Part shown: one piece after another, positions 8,970 to 17,321 of the stretch | How the letters are laid out: the number at the start of each line of letters is the position of its first letter | How positions within the stretch are numbered: the stretch's first letter is position 1 | Assembly: GCF_000968685.2 (NCBI RefSeq) | Contig: NZ_LAKD02000005.1 | Span: 157,166-221,165, forward strand | Direction: 5' to 3' | DNA from: Streptomyces antioxidans | GTDB lineage: Bacteria; Actinomycetota; Actinomycetes; Streptomycetales; Streptomycetaceae | DNA length: 64,000 nucleotides | Notes under the pieces: generated by a model | Seen by the model: the letters and a program-made list of their open reading frames with translations, nothing else | Database searches by the model: none | Told to the model about the DNA's origin: nothing | Made by a program: the position numbers and the translations under genes

Positions 8970-9494
8970 TCAATTCAGCGGCAGCCACATGGTGACGTCG
9001 TCCCGGAAGTCGTCATTCGCGACCTTGATCGCGCCGGGCACCCGTCCGACCTCCTTGTAGCCGCACCGCTCGTAGAAGAGGTCCGCCCCGATGCCGCCGC
9101 GGCAGGTGAGCCGTATGCCCCGGATGCCGTCCATATGGCGCGCGGCGTCCTCGGCGGCGGCCATAAGGGCTCGGCCGTATCCCTTGCCCTGGTGGGAGGG
9201 GTGCACCATCACGGTGTAGAGCCAGCACCAGTGGCGCATCAGCCGGTGGGTGTTGAAGGTGAAGAAGGCGGTGGCGGCCACCGCGCCCCCCTCGTCACGG
9301 CCGAGGAGGAGCCGGGTCCGGCCCTCCGTCATCGCGGCGAGGTGCTTAAGCAGCTCGGGGCGGATGTCGTCCTTGACCACGGGCGGTACGAAACCGACGG
9401 CGCCCCCCGCGTTCGAGACGTCGGTCCAGAGGGCGCAGACCGAGTCGAGCAGTGCGGGGGTGATCTCGGGGTCGAGTTCACAGCGCAGGGGCAT
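8970..9494 (-). CDS. GNAT-family N-acetyltransferase
   Basis: The protein has 174 residues with the GNAT acetyl-CoA site: VMVHPSHQGKGYGRALMAAAED, containing the Q/R-x-x-G-x-G/A loop as QGKGYG (about residues 101-106). The preceding strand LYTVMV and the later GADLFYERCGYKEVGR are also typical. The acceptor substrate cannot be predicted. No good SD precedes ATG 9494, but a TATCGT hexamer lies 7 bp upstream, so the message may be leaderless. The next gene upstream, udgX, is separate. Confidence 0.88.
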   Translation of the reverse strand: MPLRCELDPEITPALLDSVCALWTDVSNAGGAVGFVPPVVKDDIRPELLKHLAAMTEGRTRLLLGRDEGGAVAATAFFTFNTHRLMRHWCWLYTVMVHPSHQGKGYGRALMAAAEDAARHMDGIRGIRLTCRGGIGADLFYERCGYKEVGRVPGAIKVANDDFRDDVTMWLPLN

Positions 9495-9568
9495 GCGATC
9501 GACGATACCCAGGGGGCCGCCAGCGCCGCCGGACGCCCCGGGTCCGCACCCGACCGCGGTACGGCGGC

Positions 9569-10228
9569 TCAGCCCAGCGCCTCCACCACGACCCTCAGAT
9601 CGGCCACCAGCCCCCCGTACACCGCCTCCCGGTCATCGGCCCGCAGCACCGCGGAGGGGTGGATCGTGGGGACGATCAGGGCGCCGTGCGCGGGTCCTGA
9701 CGGGGCGCCCTCCAGCCGCGTGCCGCGCTGCTTGGTCACCCGGAACGACGAGCCCAGCAGCGCCTTCCCCGCCGTGGCGCCGAGCGCCACGACCACCTCG
9801 GGTTCGATCAGCTCAAGCTCCGCCTCCAGCCAGGGGCCGCACGCGGAGAGCTCGCGCAGGCTCGGCGGCTTGTGGATGCGCCGCTTGCCGCGCTCGGGGA
9901 CGTGGGTGAACTTGAAGTGCTTGACCGCGTTGGTGATGTATGTCTCGTCCGGGTCGATCCCGGCCTCGTCCAGGGCCCGGTCGAGGACCTTGCCCGCAGG
10001 GCCCACGAAGGGCTTGCCCTGCCGGTCCTCCTGGTCGCCCGGCTGCTCCCCGACGAGCATGACCCGGGCGTCCGGATCCCCGGCGCCGAAGACGGTCTGC
10101 GTGGTGTCGCGGTGCAGCGGGCAGCCGTGGCATCCGGCCGCGGCGTCCCTGAGCGCGCTCAGGTCGGCACCCTCCGGGACGAAGGGGGCCGCGGTGTACG
10201 CGTCCTCGGGGCTCTTCGTACCGGCCAT
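9569..10228 (-). CDS. udgX: UdgX-type uracil-DNA binding protein/glycosylase
   Basis: The protein has 219 residues. Motif 1 is GEQPGDQEDRQGKPFVGPAG (about residues 60-79). The UdgX hallmark loop KRRIH is at about 115-119; in the Mycobacterium smegmatis enzyme the loop histidine forms a covalent bond with the uracil-excised site. Motif 2 is PTIHPSAVLR near the C-terminus. Three cysteines at about 33, 36 and 130 fit the Fe-S cluster of this family. It excises uracil from DNA and remains covalently attached. Start ATG 10228 has only a weak G-rich SD. It is the last gene of its unit, not linked to other repair genes here. Confidence 0.9.
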   Translation of the reverse strand: MAGTKSPEDAYTAAPFVPEGADLSALRDAAAGCHGCPLHRDTTQTVFGAGDPDARVMLVGEQPGDQEDRQGKPFVGPAGKVLDRALDEAGIDPDETYITNAVKHFKFTHVPERGKRRIHKPPSLRELSACGPWLEAELELIEPEVVVALGATAGKALLGSSFRVTKQRGTRLEGAPSGPAHGALIVPTIHPSAVLRADDREAVYGGLVADLRVVVEALG

Positions 10229-10278
10229 GGCCCCCGAGTGCCCCGCCCGGCTGCCGTCAGACAGGCCGCCGGGCGAAG

Positions 10279-10380
10279 GGCGGTACGGGTCACACCGGCG
10301 GTACGCCCGCGATAGGGGTCACATCCACCGTACGGATCACCATCCCCGTACCGGTCACACCCGCCGTACGGATCACACCC
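10279..10380. repeat. Imperfect repeats between mqnE and udgX
   Basis: Several copies of a sequence like CC(G/A)CCGTACGGATCAC are spaced about 18-20 bp apart (for example near 10325, 10343 and 10361). The last copy overlaps the mqnE stop codon. The array lies downstream of mqnE and upstream of udgX. Confidence 0.6.
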
Positions 10381-11551
10381 TCATCGGCTGCGGGGTCTCG
10401 CGGCGCGCCGGGTCCGGGCCCTCGAACTCGCGGATGACCTCGTAGCGGGTGTTCCGCTCCACCGGCCGGAACCCCGCGTCCTGGATCAGCTCGAGCAGGT
10501 CGTCACGGGTGAGCTTGTTGGGCGTCCCGTAGTCATCGGCGTCGTGGGTGATCTTGTACTCCACGACCGACCCGTCCATGTCGTCCGCGCCGTGGTTGAG
10601 CGCGAGCTGTGCGGTCCGTACGCCGTGCATCACCCAGAAGACCTTGACGTGCGGCACGTTGTCGAAGAGCAGCCGGGAGACCGCGAAGGTCTTCAGGGCC
10701 TCCGCGCCGGTGGCCATGGTGGTGCGGGCCTGAAGGCGGTTGCGGATCTTGCCGTCCTTCATGTCCACGAAGTCGTGCTGGTAGCGCAGCGGGATGAAGA
10801 CCTGGAAGCCGCCGGTCTCGTCCTGGAGCTCACGCAGGCGCAGCACGTGGTCCACCCGGTGGCGGGGCTCCTCGATGTGCCCGTAGAGCATCGTGCAGGG
10901 CGTCTTGAGCCCCTTCTCGTGCGCGAGCCGGTGGATCCGCGACCAGTCCTCCCAGTGGGTCTCGTGGTCGACGATGTGCTGCCGTACCTCCCAGTCGAAG
11001 ATCTCGGCGCCGCCGCCGGTGAGCGACTCCAGTCCGGCGTCGATCAGCTCGTCGAGGATCTCCGAGGCCGGCATGCCGGAGATCTTCTCGAAGTGGTGGA
11101 TCTCGGTGGCGGTGAACGCCTTGAGCGAGACCTGCGGAAGGGCCTCCTTGAGCGCCTTGAGCGACCGCGGGTAGTAGCGCCAGGGGAGGGTCGGGTGGAG
11201 GCCGTTAACGATGTGGAGCTCGGTGAGGTTCTCGTTCTCCATCGCCTTGGCGAGGCGGACGGCCTCCTCGATGCGCATCGTGTAGGCGTCCTTCTCGCCG
11301 GGCTTGCGCTGGAAGGAGCAGTACGCACAGGACGCGGTGCACACGTTCGTCATGTTGAGGTGGCGGTTGACGTTGAAGTGCACCACGTCGCCGTTCTTAC
11401 GGGTGCGCACCTCATGGGCGAGACCACCCAGCCAGGCCAGATCGTCGGACGCGTAGAGGGCGATGCCGTCCTCCCGCGAGAGCCGCTCGCCCGCGCGGAC
11501 CTTCTGCTCCAACTCCCTCTTGAAACCCGCGTCCTGTGTGGTCCCGGTCAC
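10373..11551 (-). CDS. mqnE: Aminofutalosine synthase MqnE (radical SAM)
   Basis: The protein has 392 residues. The radical SAM cluster motif CxxxCxxC is in TNVCTASCAYCSFQRKPG (about residues 71-88), preceded by VHFNVNRHLNMTN. Later conserved blocks include GLHPTLPWRYYPRSLKAL, SLTGGGAEIFDWEVRQHI and TPCTMLYGHIEEPRHRVDHV. It joins the mqnA product with S-adenosylmethionine to give 6-amino-6-deoxyfutalosine. GTG 11551 is preceded by GGGAGG. The paralogue MqnC, which acts later, is not in the window. The Lrp/AsnC gene ends 46 bp upstream on the same strand, so co-transcription is possible. Confidence 0.95.
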   Translation of the reverse strand: MTGTTQDAGFKRELEQKVRAGERLSREDGIALYASDDLAWLGGLAHEVRTRKNGDVVHFNVNRHLNMTNVCTASCAYCSFQRKPGEKDAYTMRIEEAVRLAKAMENENLTELHIVNGLHPTLPWRYYPRSLKALKEALPQVSLKAFTATEIHHFEKISGMPASEILDELIDAGLESLTGGGAEIFDWEVRQHIVDHETHWEDWSRIHRLAHEKGLKTPCTMLYGHIEEPRHRVDHVLRLRELQDETGGFQVFIPLRYQHDFVDMKDGKIRNRLQARTTMATGAEALKTFAVSRLLFDNVPHVKVFWVMHGVRTAQLALNHGADDMDGSVVEYKITHDADDYGTPNKLTRDDLLELIQDAGFRPVERNTRYEVIREFEGPDPARRETPQPMRV

Positions 11552-11597
11552 CCCGGTCGCCTCCCAATACGTCTGCTGATGTCAGCCTTCGCCGAGA

Positions 11598-12065
11598 CTA
11601 CGCCTCGATGTCCTCGGGAAGCTCGCCGACCCGGTTCTCCCACTTCGTGGACAGCACGATCGTGGTGCGGGTGCGGGAGACGCCCTTGGTGCCGGAGAGC
11701 CTGCGGATGGTCCGCTCCAGGCCGTCCACGTCGGACGCGCGCACCTTGAGCATGTAGGAGTCGTCGCCCGCGATGAACCAGCAGTCCTCGATCTCGGCGA
11801 GATCGCGCAACCGGTGGGCCACCTCCTCGTGGTCGGTGGCGTCCGAGAGCTGGATGCCGATCAGCGCGGTGACGCCCAGCCCCAGGGAGGCGGCGTCCAC
11901 GGTCGCGCGATAGCCGGTGATCACCCCGGCGGCCTCCAGGCGGTTGATCCGGTCCGTGACGCTGGGCCCGGAGAGGCCGACGAGCCTGCCGAGCTCCGCG
12001 TAGGAGGCCCGGCCGTTCTCCCGCAGGGCCTGGATGAGCTGCCTGTCCACCGCGTCCATAAGCAC
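11598..12065 (-). CDS. Lrp/AsnC-family transcriptional regulator
   Basis: The protein has 155 residues. The N-terminal winged helix is MDAVDRQLIQALRENGRASYAELGRLVGLSGPSVTDRINRLEAAGVI. The C-terminal RAM/ligand domain includes GLGVTALIGIQL and DCWFIAGDDSYMLKVRASDVDGLERTI. GTG 12065 sits 5-6 nt after GGAAGG and is preferred to ATG 12059. It lies directly upstream of mqnE and divergent from a tiny basic ORF. The intergenic region contains two short palindromes that could be its own operator. Confidence 0.92.
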   Translation of the reverse strand: MLMDAVDRQLIQALRENGRASYAELGRLVGLSGPSVTDRINRLEAAGVITGYRATVDAASLGLGVTALIGIQLSDATDHEEVAHRLRDLAEIEDCWFIAGDDSYMLKVRASDVDGLERTIRRLSGTKGVSRTRTTIVLSTKWENRVGELPEDIEA

Positions 12066-12095
12066 GAGCGCCTTCCATTATTCAGAGGTACAGCG

Positions 12096-12137
12096 AGATT
12101 ACATGTAGAATCTAAGGCATCAGGACCACAAGTCCTG
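12096..12137. promoter_or_regulatory. Palindromes in the promoter region between the AsnC-type gene and the small basic gene
   Basis: TACATGTA (12100-12107), embedded in GATTACATGTAGAATC, and CAGGAC-CACAA-GTCCTG (12121-12137) are inverted repeats in a locally AT-rich region between divergent genes. The first resembles an Lrp-type site. The second has 6-bp arms and could also be a hairpin. Confidence 0.45.
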
Positions 12138-12171
12138 TAAATCTTTTAGGCGATCGACCATCCCTCAGGAG

Positions 12172-12348
12172 ATGAGACTCACCGTGTACACGATCGAGGG
12201 TCTTGAGGCCCGCATGCTCGAGCTGCGGGACCTGGCCAACCGCTCGCGTGCAGCCCGTACCAACGACCGGCCCGTCTCCCGCACGGCCCGCCGCGCGGCC
12301 GTCGTCGCGGCCCGCGCCGCGCGCACCAGGCGGCGCTGGACCCGCTAG
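12172..12348 (+). CDS. Small highly basic protein of unknown function
   Basis: This ORF of 58 codons (or 54 if it starts at GTG 12184) encodes an N-terminal acidic helix-like part (VYTIEGLEARMLELRDLANR) and then an Arg/Ala-rich tail (TARRAAVVAARAARTRRRW). A CAGGAG SD sits directly before the ATG at 12172, too close for that codon but acceptable for GTG 12184, so GTG may be the true start. It is divergent from the AsnC-type regulator and ends 4 bp into the mqnM stop on the other strand. The charge pattern suggests nucleic-acid binding. No family was recognised. Confidence 0.6.
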   Translation: MRLTVYTIEGLEARMLELRDLANRSRAARTNDRPVSRTARRAAVVAARAARTRRRWTR

Positions 12349-13076
12349 GGCGTTCCCCGTCCCCGGTCCCCACCGAGTTCCCCCTCCCACCGGCGGTACA
12401 GCTTGTGCGGCACCCCTGCCGCGTCCAGCACCCGTCCGGCGACGAAGTCCACCAGATCCTGGATGTGCGTCGCCCCCGCGTAGAACGCCGGCGAGGCGGG
12501 CAGCACCACCGCGCCCGCCTCGTCCAGCGCCACCAGAGCCTTCAGCGTCTGTCCGCTCAGCGGTGTCTCGCGCACCGCCACCACGAGCTTGCGCCGTTCC
12601 TTGAGCGTGACGCTCGCGGCCCGCTGGAGCAGATCCTTCGACAGCCCGAGCGCCACCCCGGCCACACACGCGGTGCTCGCCGGGACGATCAGCATCCCCT
12701 TGGCCGGGTACGAGCCGGAGGACGGCCCGGCCGCCAGGTCCCCGGGCGCCCAGTGGGCCACGTCCGCCACCCCGGCGGGCACCTCGAAGGCGTCCGGCGT
12801 GCCGTCCGCGCCGCGCGCCAGCCAGCGGCACAGGTCGTCGCGCCAGTGGGCGTCCCGGAACCCGATCCCCGTCTCGTCCAGCAGCGTCAGCCGTGACGCC
12901 CGGCTGACCACCAGGTCGACCGCCTCGCCAGCCGCCAGCAGCGCGCGCAGCACCGAGGCGGCGTACGGCGTCCCGGACGCGCCGGACACACCGACCACCC
13001 AGGGACGGCGCCCGCCCACTCCTTCGTGCGGCCCGTACGGCTCATGCGGTCCGTAAGGCTCGTGCGGCGTCTCCAC
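12345..13076 (-). CDS. mqnM: UbiX-like flavin prenyltransferase (menaquinone pathway, MqnM-type)
   Basis: The protein is up to 243 residues. It shows the UbiX fold: WVVGVSGASGTPYAASVLRAL (flavin phosphate loop), LIVPASTACVAGVALGLSKDLLQRAASVTLKERRKLVVAVRETPLS, and LPASPAFYAGATHIQDLVDFVAGRVLD. It makes prenylated FMN for the UbiD-type decarboxylase encoded two genes upstream. The annotated start GTG 13076 adds a PHEPYG tandem repeat that is absent from the conserved domain. An AAGGAG near 13024 suggests the true start may be downstream, close to WVVGVSG. The gene follows mqnP by 24 bp. Confidence 0.9.
   Translation of the reverse strand: METPHEPYGPHEPYGPHEGVGGRRPWVVGVSGASGTPYAASVLRALLAAGEAVDLVVSRASRLTLLDETGIGFRDAHWRDDLCRWLARGADGTPDAFEVPAGVADVAHWAPGDLAAGPSSGSYPAKGMLIVPASTACVAGVALGLSKDLLQRAASVTLKERRKLVVAVRETPLSGQTLKALVALDEAGAVVLPASPAFYAGATHIQDLVDFVAGRVLDAAGVPHKLYRRWEGELGGDRGRGTP
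13024..13070. repeat. 18-bp repeat at the 5' end of mqnM
   Basis: About 2.5 copies of an 18-bp unit encode PHE-PYG repeats if translated as part of mqnM. If the real start is downstream, the repeat is non-coding spacer. Confidence 0.6.
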
Positions 13077-13100
13077 ATCACCGAGCCTATCCGGCGGCTC

Positions 13101-14024
13101 TCACCGGCCAAGGCCCCGCACCACCAGGTCGAGGAGCGCGCAGCAGAACAGGGCGATCCCGATGAAGCCGTTGACCGTGAAGAAGGCGCGGTTCAGCCGG
13201 GACAGATCGCCGGGCCGAACGATGGTGTGCTCGTACGCGAACGCCGCCGCGACGATCGCCAGCCCGACCCAGAAGAACGCCCCGGCGTCCGTGGCCAGCG
13301 CGTACCAGACCAGCAGGGCCGTGGTGACCACATGGCAGACGCGCGCACCATAGAGGGCGCCCCCGATGCCGAAGCGTGCCGGCACCGACCGCACCCCGTG
13401 CGCCCGGTCGGCCGCCACGTCCTGGCAGGCGTAGATCAGGTCGAAGCCGCCGATCCAGGTGCCGATCGCGAGCCCCAGGATGGCCGCGTCCCACGACCAC
13501 TCGCCGGTGACCCCGATCCAGGCGCCGACCGGGCCGATGGCCTGGGCCACGCCCAGGATGGCGTGCGGATAGTCGGTGAACCGCTTGCCGTACGGATAGA
13601 CCACCATCGGCACCGCCGCGACCGGCGCCAGCGCCAGGCAGAGCGGGTTCAGGAGCGCCGCCGAACCGAGGAAGACGGCGAGCGCGATGAGCGCGCCGGT
13701 CCACGCGGTACGCACCGACACGGCGCCGGTGACCAGCTCACGGCCGGCGGTGCGCGGATTGCGGGCGTCGATCTCGCGGTCGATGATCCGGTTGCAGGCC
13801 ATCGCGAAGGTGCGCATGCCCACCATGGCGATCGTGATCAGCAGCAGCCGCGTCCAGTGGACGGCGCCGTCCCACAGGTGCATCGCGGTCAGCGCGGCGA
13901 TGTAGGCGAAGGGCAGCGCGAAGACCGAGTGCTCGATCATCACCAGCCGCAGAAAGGCGCGGACCCGGCCGGGCGGCGCCGGTTCGGGGCCGAAGAGATC
14001 GGGGGTCGCGGAATCGGCGCTCAC
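13101..14024 (-). CDS. mqnP: UbiA-family prenyltransferase MqnP
   Basis: The protein has 307 residues with eight or nine membrane helices. The first Asp-rich motif is NRIIDREIDARNPRTAGRE (N/D-x-x-x-D pattern). The second is YACQDVAADRAHG, matching the second Asp motif of UbiA. It attaches the polyprenyl tail to the naphthoate or its 1,4-dihydroxy precursor in the futalosine pathway. Start GTG 14024 overlaps the mqnL stop as GTGA with a good AAGGAG SD, so the longer upstream ORF is not needed. This 4-nt overlap implies translational coupling in a mqnL-mqnP-mqnM operon. Confidence 0.93.
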   Translation of the reverse strand: MSADSATPDLFGPEPAPPGRVRAFLRLVMIEHSVFALPFAYIAALTAMHLWDGAVHWTRLLLITIAMVGMRTFAMACNRIIDREIDARNPRTAGRELVTGAVSVRTAWTGALIALAVFLGSAALLNPLCLALAPVAAVPMVVYPYGKRFTDYPHAILGVAQAIGPVGAWIGVTGEWSWDAAILGLAIGTWIGGFDLIYACQDVAADRAHGVRSVPARFGIGGALYGARVCHVVTTALLVWYALATDAGAFFWVGLAIVAAAFAYEHTIVRPGDLSRLNRAFFTVNGFIGIALFCCALLDLVVRGLGR

Positions 14025-15472
14025 AGCCCGTACTCCTTCCATCGCTTTGTCACCCGATCGGCGGTCTCCGGATCGGACATGACCATGCGCGGCCATCCGC
14101 CATCGCGCGCATAGCCCTCCTCGGGCCATTTCGCGGTGGCGTCGATGCCCGCCTTACCGCCCCAGAACTGCTGGTACGAGGCGTGGTCGAGATGGTCGAC
14201 GGGGCCTTCGACCACGGTCAGATCGCGGGCGTAGTCGGTGTTTCCCAGGGCGCGCCAGGAGACCTCGTGCGGATCGTGGACATCGCAGTCGGCGTCGACC
14301 ACGACGATCAGCTTGGTGAGCGACATCATGTGGGCGCCCCAGATGGCGTGCATCACCTTCTGCGCGTGCTTGGGGTACTTCTTGTCGATCGAGACGATCG
14401 CGCAGTTGTGGAACCCACCGGACTCGGGGAGGTGGTAGTCCACGATGTCCGGGATGATGATCTTGAGCAGCGGGAGGAAGAACCGCTCGGTCGCCCTCCC
14501 CAGCGGTCCGTCCTCGGTCGGCGGACGGCCCACCACGATCGACTGGAGCAGCGGCCGCCGCCGCATCGTCACACAGTCGATGGTCAGGGCCGGGAACGGC
14601 TCCTGGGGCGTGTAGAAGCCCGTATGGTCGCCGAACGGGCCCTCCGGCAGCGTCTTCCCCGGCTCCAGCCAGCCCTCGATGACGACCTCGGCGGCGGCCG
14701 GGACCTGGAGCGGCACCGTCTTGCAGTCCACCATCTCGACCCGCCGCCCCTGGACGAACCCCGCGAAGAGGTACTCGTCGATGTCGCCGGGCAGCGGCGC
14801 GGTCGCGGCGTAGGTCACGGCGGGCGGCGCGCCGAAGGCGATCGCCACCGGGAGCTTCTCCCCGCGCCTGGCTGCCACTTGGTAGTGGTTGCGGCTGTCC
14901 TTGTGGATCTGCCAGTGCATGCCGATGGTGCGGCGGTCATGGCACTGGAGGCGGTAGAGGCCGAGGTTGCGCACCCCGGTCTCCGGGTGCTTGGTGTGGG
15001 TCAGGCCGAGGTTGAAGAACGACCCGCCGTCCTCGGGCCAGGTGAACAGCGCCGGAAGCTGGTCCAGATCGACGTCCTCGCCGGTGAGGACCACCTCCTG
15101 GACGGGCGCCTCCTTCACCTTCCGCGGCGGCACATGGGCCATCGCGCCCAGCTTCCCGAACGCCTCGCGCAGCCCGACGAACCCCTGCGGCAGCTCGGGC
15201 TTGACCAGCCCGCCGATCTTCTCGCTGATCTCGTCGTACGAGCGGAGTCCCAGGGCCTTCAGGAGGCGGCGGTCGGTGCCGAAGACATTCATGGCCAGCG
15301 GCATCGCCGAGCCCTTGACGTTCTCGAAGAGCAGCGCGGGGCCGCCCGCCTTGTTGACCCTGTCGACGATCTCCCCGACCTCGAGATAGGGATCGACCTC
15401 GGCCTTGACCCTCTTGAGGTCGCCTTCCCTGTCGAGCGCCCGCAGAAAGGAACGAAGATCGTCATAAGCCAT
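14021..15472 (-). CDS. mqnL: UbiD-family menaquinone biosynthesis decarboxylase MqnL
   Basis: The protein has 483 residues, usual for UbiD. Recognisable parts are [21 protein letters not shown] at the N-terminus, [24 protein letters not shown] (prenyl-FMN/metal region), [32 protein letters not shown] with the catalytic E-(x)-E/D motif, and [23 protein letters not shown]. It decarboxylates the cyclic naphthoate carboxylate using prenylated FMN from the UbiX-like partner. It is the first gene of the mqnL-P-M unit; its promoter must lie within 15473-15562, shared with the divergent gene. Confidence 0.94.
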   Translation of the reverse strand: [483 protein letters not shown]

Positions 15473-15562
15473 GCGTCCCAGTATCCGGTACGCACTACCC
15501 TGGTCCCGTAACTGGGGGCCCGAGCCACCGCCCCGAACACCACACGCAGGGGGAATCGCCTC

Positions 15563-16093
<531 letters not shown>

Positions 16094-16124
16094 GGAGCGG
16101 CCGGGCGGCCGACGAGGCACGACA

Positions 16125-16169
16125 ACGGCCGGTTCCCCTGACGTGACATGGGTCAGGGGAACCGGCCGT
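16125..16169. terminator. Terminator between the PLDc_N and ccsB genes
   Basis: A 17-bp perfect stem (ACGGCCGGTTCCCCTGA and its complement) with an 11-nt loop lies between convergent stops. Confidence 0.88.
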
Positions 16170-16198
16170 CGCGCTGTCCGGCATCGGAGTCCGGTGTC

Positions 16199-16243
16199 AG
16201 ACCCCGGCGTATCAGATCCCGGCGTATCAGACCCCGGCGTAGG
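16199..16243. repeat. Three 15-bp repeats containing the ccsB stop codon
   Basis: AGACCCCGGCGTATC, AGATCCCGGCGTATC and AGACCCCGGCGTAGG are tandem. On the minus strand each unit reads in frame as Y-A-G-(V/I)-stop, so the last four codons and the stop of ccsB are repeated three times. Confidence 0.85.
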
Positions 16244-17321
16244 AGTGCTTGCCGGTGATGAAGATGTTGACGCCGTAGTAGTTGAACAGGTAGCAGCCGA
16301 AGGCGATCAGCGCCAGGTAGGCGGCCTTGCGGCCCTTCCAGCCCGCGGTGGCGCGGGCGTGCAGGTAGCAGGCGTAGGCGACCCAGGTGATGAAGGACCA
16401 GACCTCCTTGGGGTCCCAGCCCCAGTAGCGGCCCCAGGCGGCCTCGGCCCAGATCGCGCCCGCGATGATCGTGAAGGTCCACAGCGGGAAGATCGTGGCG
16501 TTGATCCGGTACGCGAACTTGTCCAGCGACGCCGCCGAGGGCACCCGCCCCAGAACGGACTTGGCGAACCGGCCGAACTGCTTGCCCTTCGGGTTCTCCA
16601 GCTGGATCTCGTAGCGGTCCCGGAAGAGGTAGAGCAGCGTGGCGACGGCCCCGATGTAGAGCGAGGCGCCGGAGACGATCGCGCAGCTGACGTGGATCCA
16701 CAGCCAGTAGGAGTGCAGGGCCGGAACCAACTGGTCGCTCGCGGTGTACAAGACAGAGACGGCGAGGCCGAGGTCGAGGAGGACCGTGGTGACGAGGGGC
16801 AGTCCGATCCAGCGCACATTCTTCTTCAGCGCCAGCAGCACCAGATATGTGGCCACCGCGACCATGGCGAAGGTCGTGGAGAACTCATACATGTTGCCCC
16901 ACGGCGCCCGCTTCACCGACAGCGCGCGGAAGAGGACACCCGCGGCATGAAAGAGCAAGGCCAGGAAGGTCAGGCCCACCGCGATCCGGCCGTACACATC
17001 ACCCTGTTCGGTGCCGCCCGCGGCACCCGGCCCGTCCGGGACGTAGCGGCTGCCCGCCATGGAGCGGGTGACGATCTTCGGCCGCTCCAGGACGGCGGTG
17101 CCGCCGCTCTGCCCGCCGGCCCGCACGTGCACCTTGGCGCGCTGGACGGCCTCGGCTTCGGCGGTGATCGCGGCGGCGGTGCGGCCGACGGCGCTGCGGC
17201 TGCCGAACACCCACTCGGCGATGTGTGCCAGGAAGGCGAGGGTGTAGACCGCCATCGCCGAGTAGATCAGCACGTTGCTGTAATGAGCCAGGTTCTCGTT
17301 GACTTCGGCGGCGAGGTTCAC
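16227..17321 (-). CDS. ccsB: Cytochrome c biogenesis protein CcsB/ResC-type (heme handling)
   Basis: The protein has 364 residues with about eight membrane helices. The tryptophan-rich WWD heme-handling motif is present: WGRYWGWDPKEVWSFITW (about residues 289-306). Conserved histidines flank it (WIHVSCAIVSGASLYIG, and HAR after the motif). With ResB it exports heme and ligates it to apocytochrome c (System II). Start GTG 17321 overlaps the resB stop as GTGA. Its C-terminus ends in SYAGV, and the sequence of the last codons plus stop is repeated immediately downstream. Confidence 0.94.
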   Translation of the reverse strand: MNLAAEVNENLAHYSNVLIYSAMAVYTLAFLAHIAEWVFGSRSAVGRTAAAITAEAEAVQRAKVHVRAGGQSGGTAVLERPKIVTRSMAGSRYVPDGPGAAGGTEQGDVYGRIAVGLTFLALLFHAAGVLFRALSVKRAPWGNMYEFSTTFAMVAVATYLVLLALKKNVRWIGLPLVTTVLLDLGLAVSVLYTASDQLVPALHSYWLWIHVSCAIVSGASLYIGAVATLLYLFRDRYEIQLENPKGKQFGRFAKSVLGRVPSAASLDKFAYRINATIFPLWTFTIIAGAIWAEAAWGRYWGWDPKEVWSFITWVAYACYLHARATAGWKGRKAAYLALIAFGCYLFNYYGVNIFITGKHSYAGV

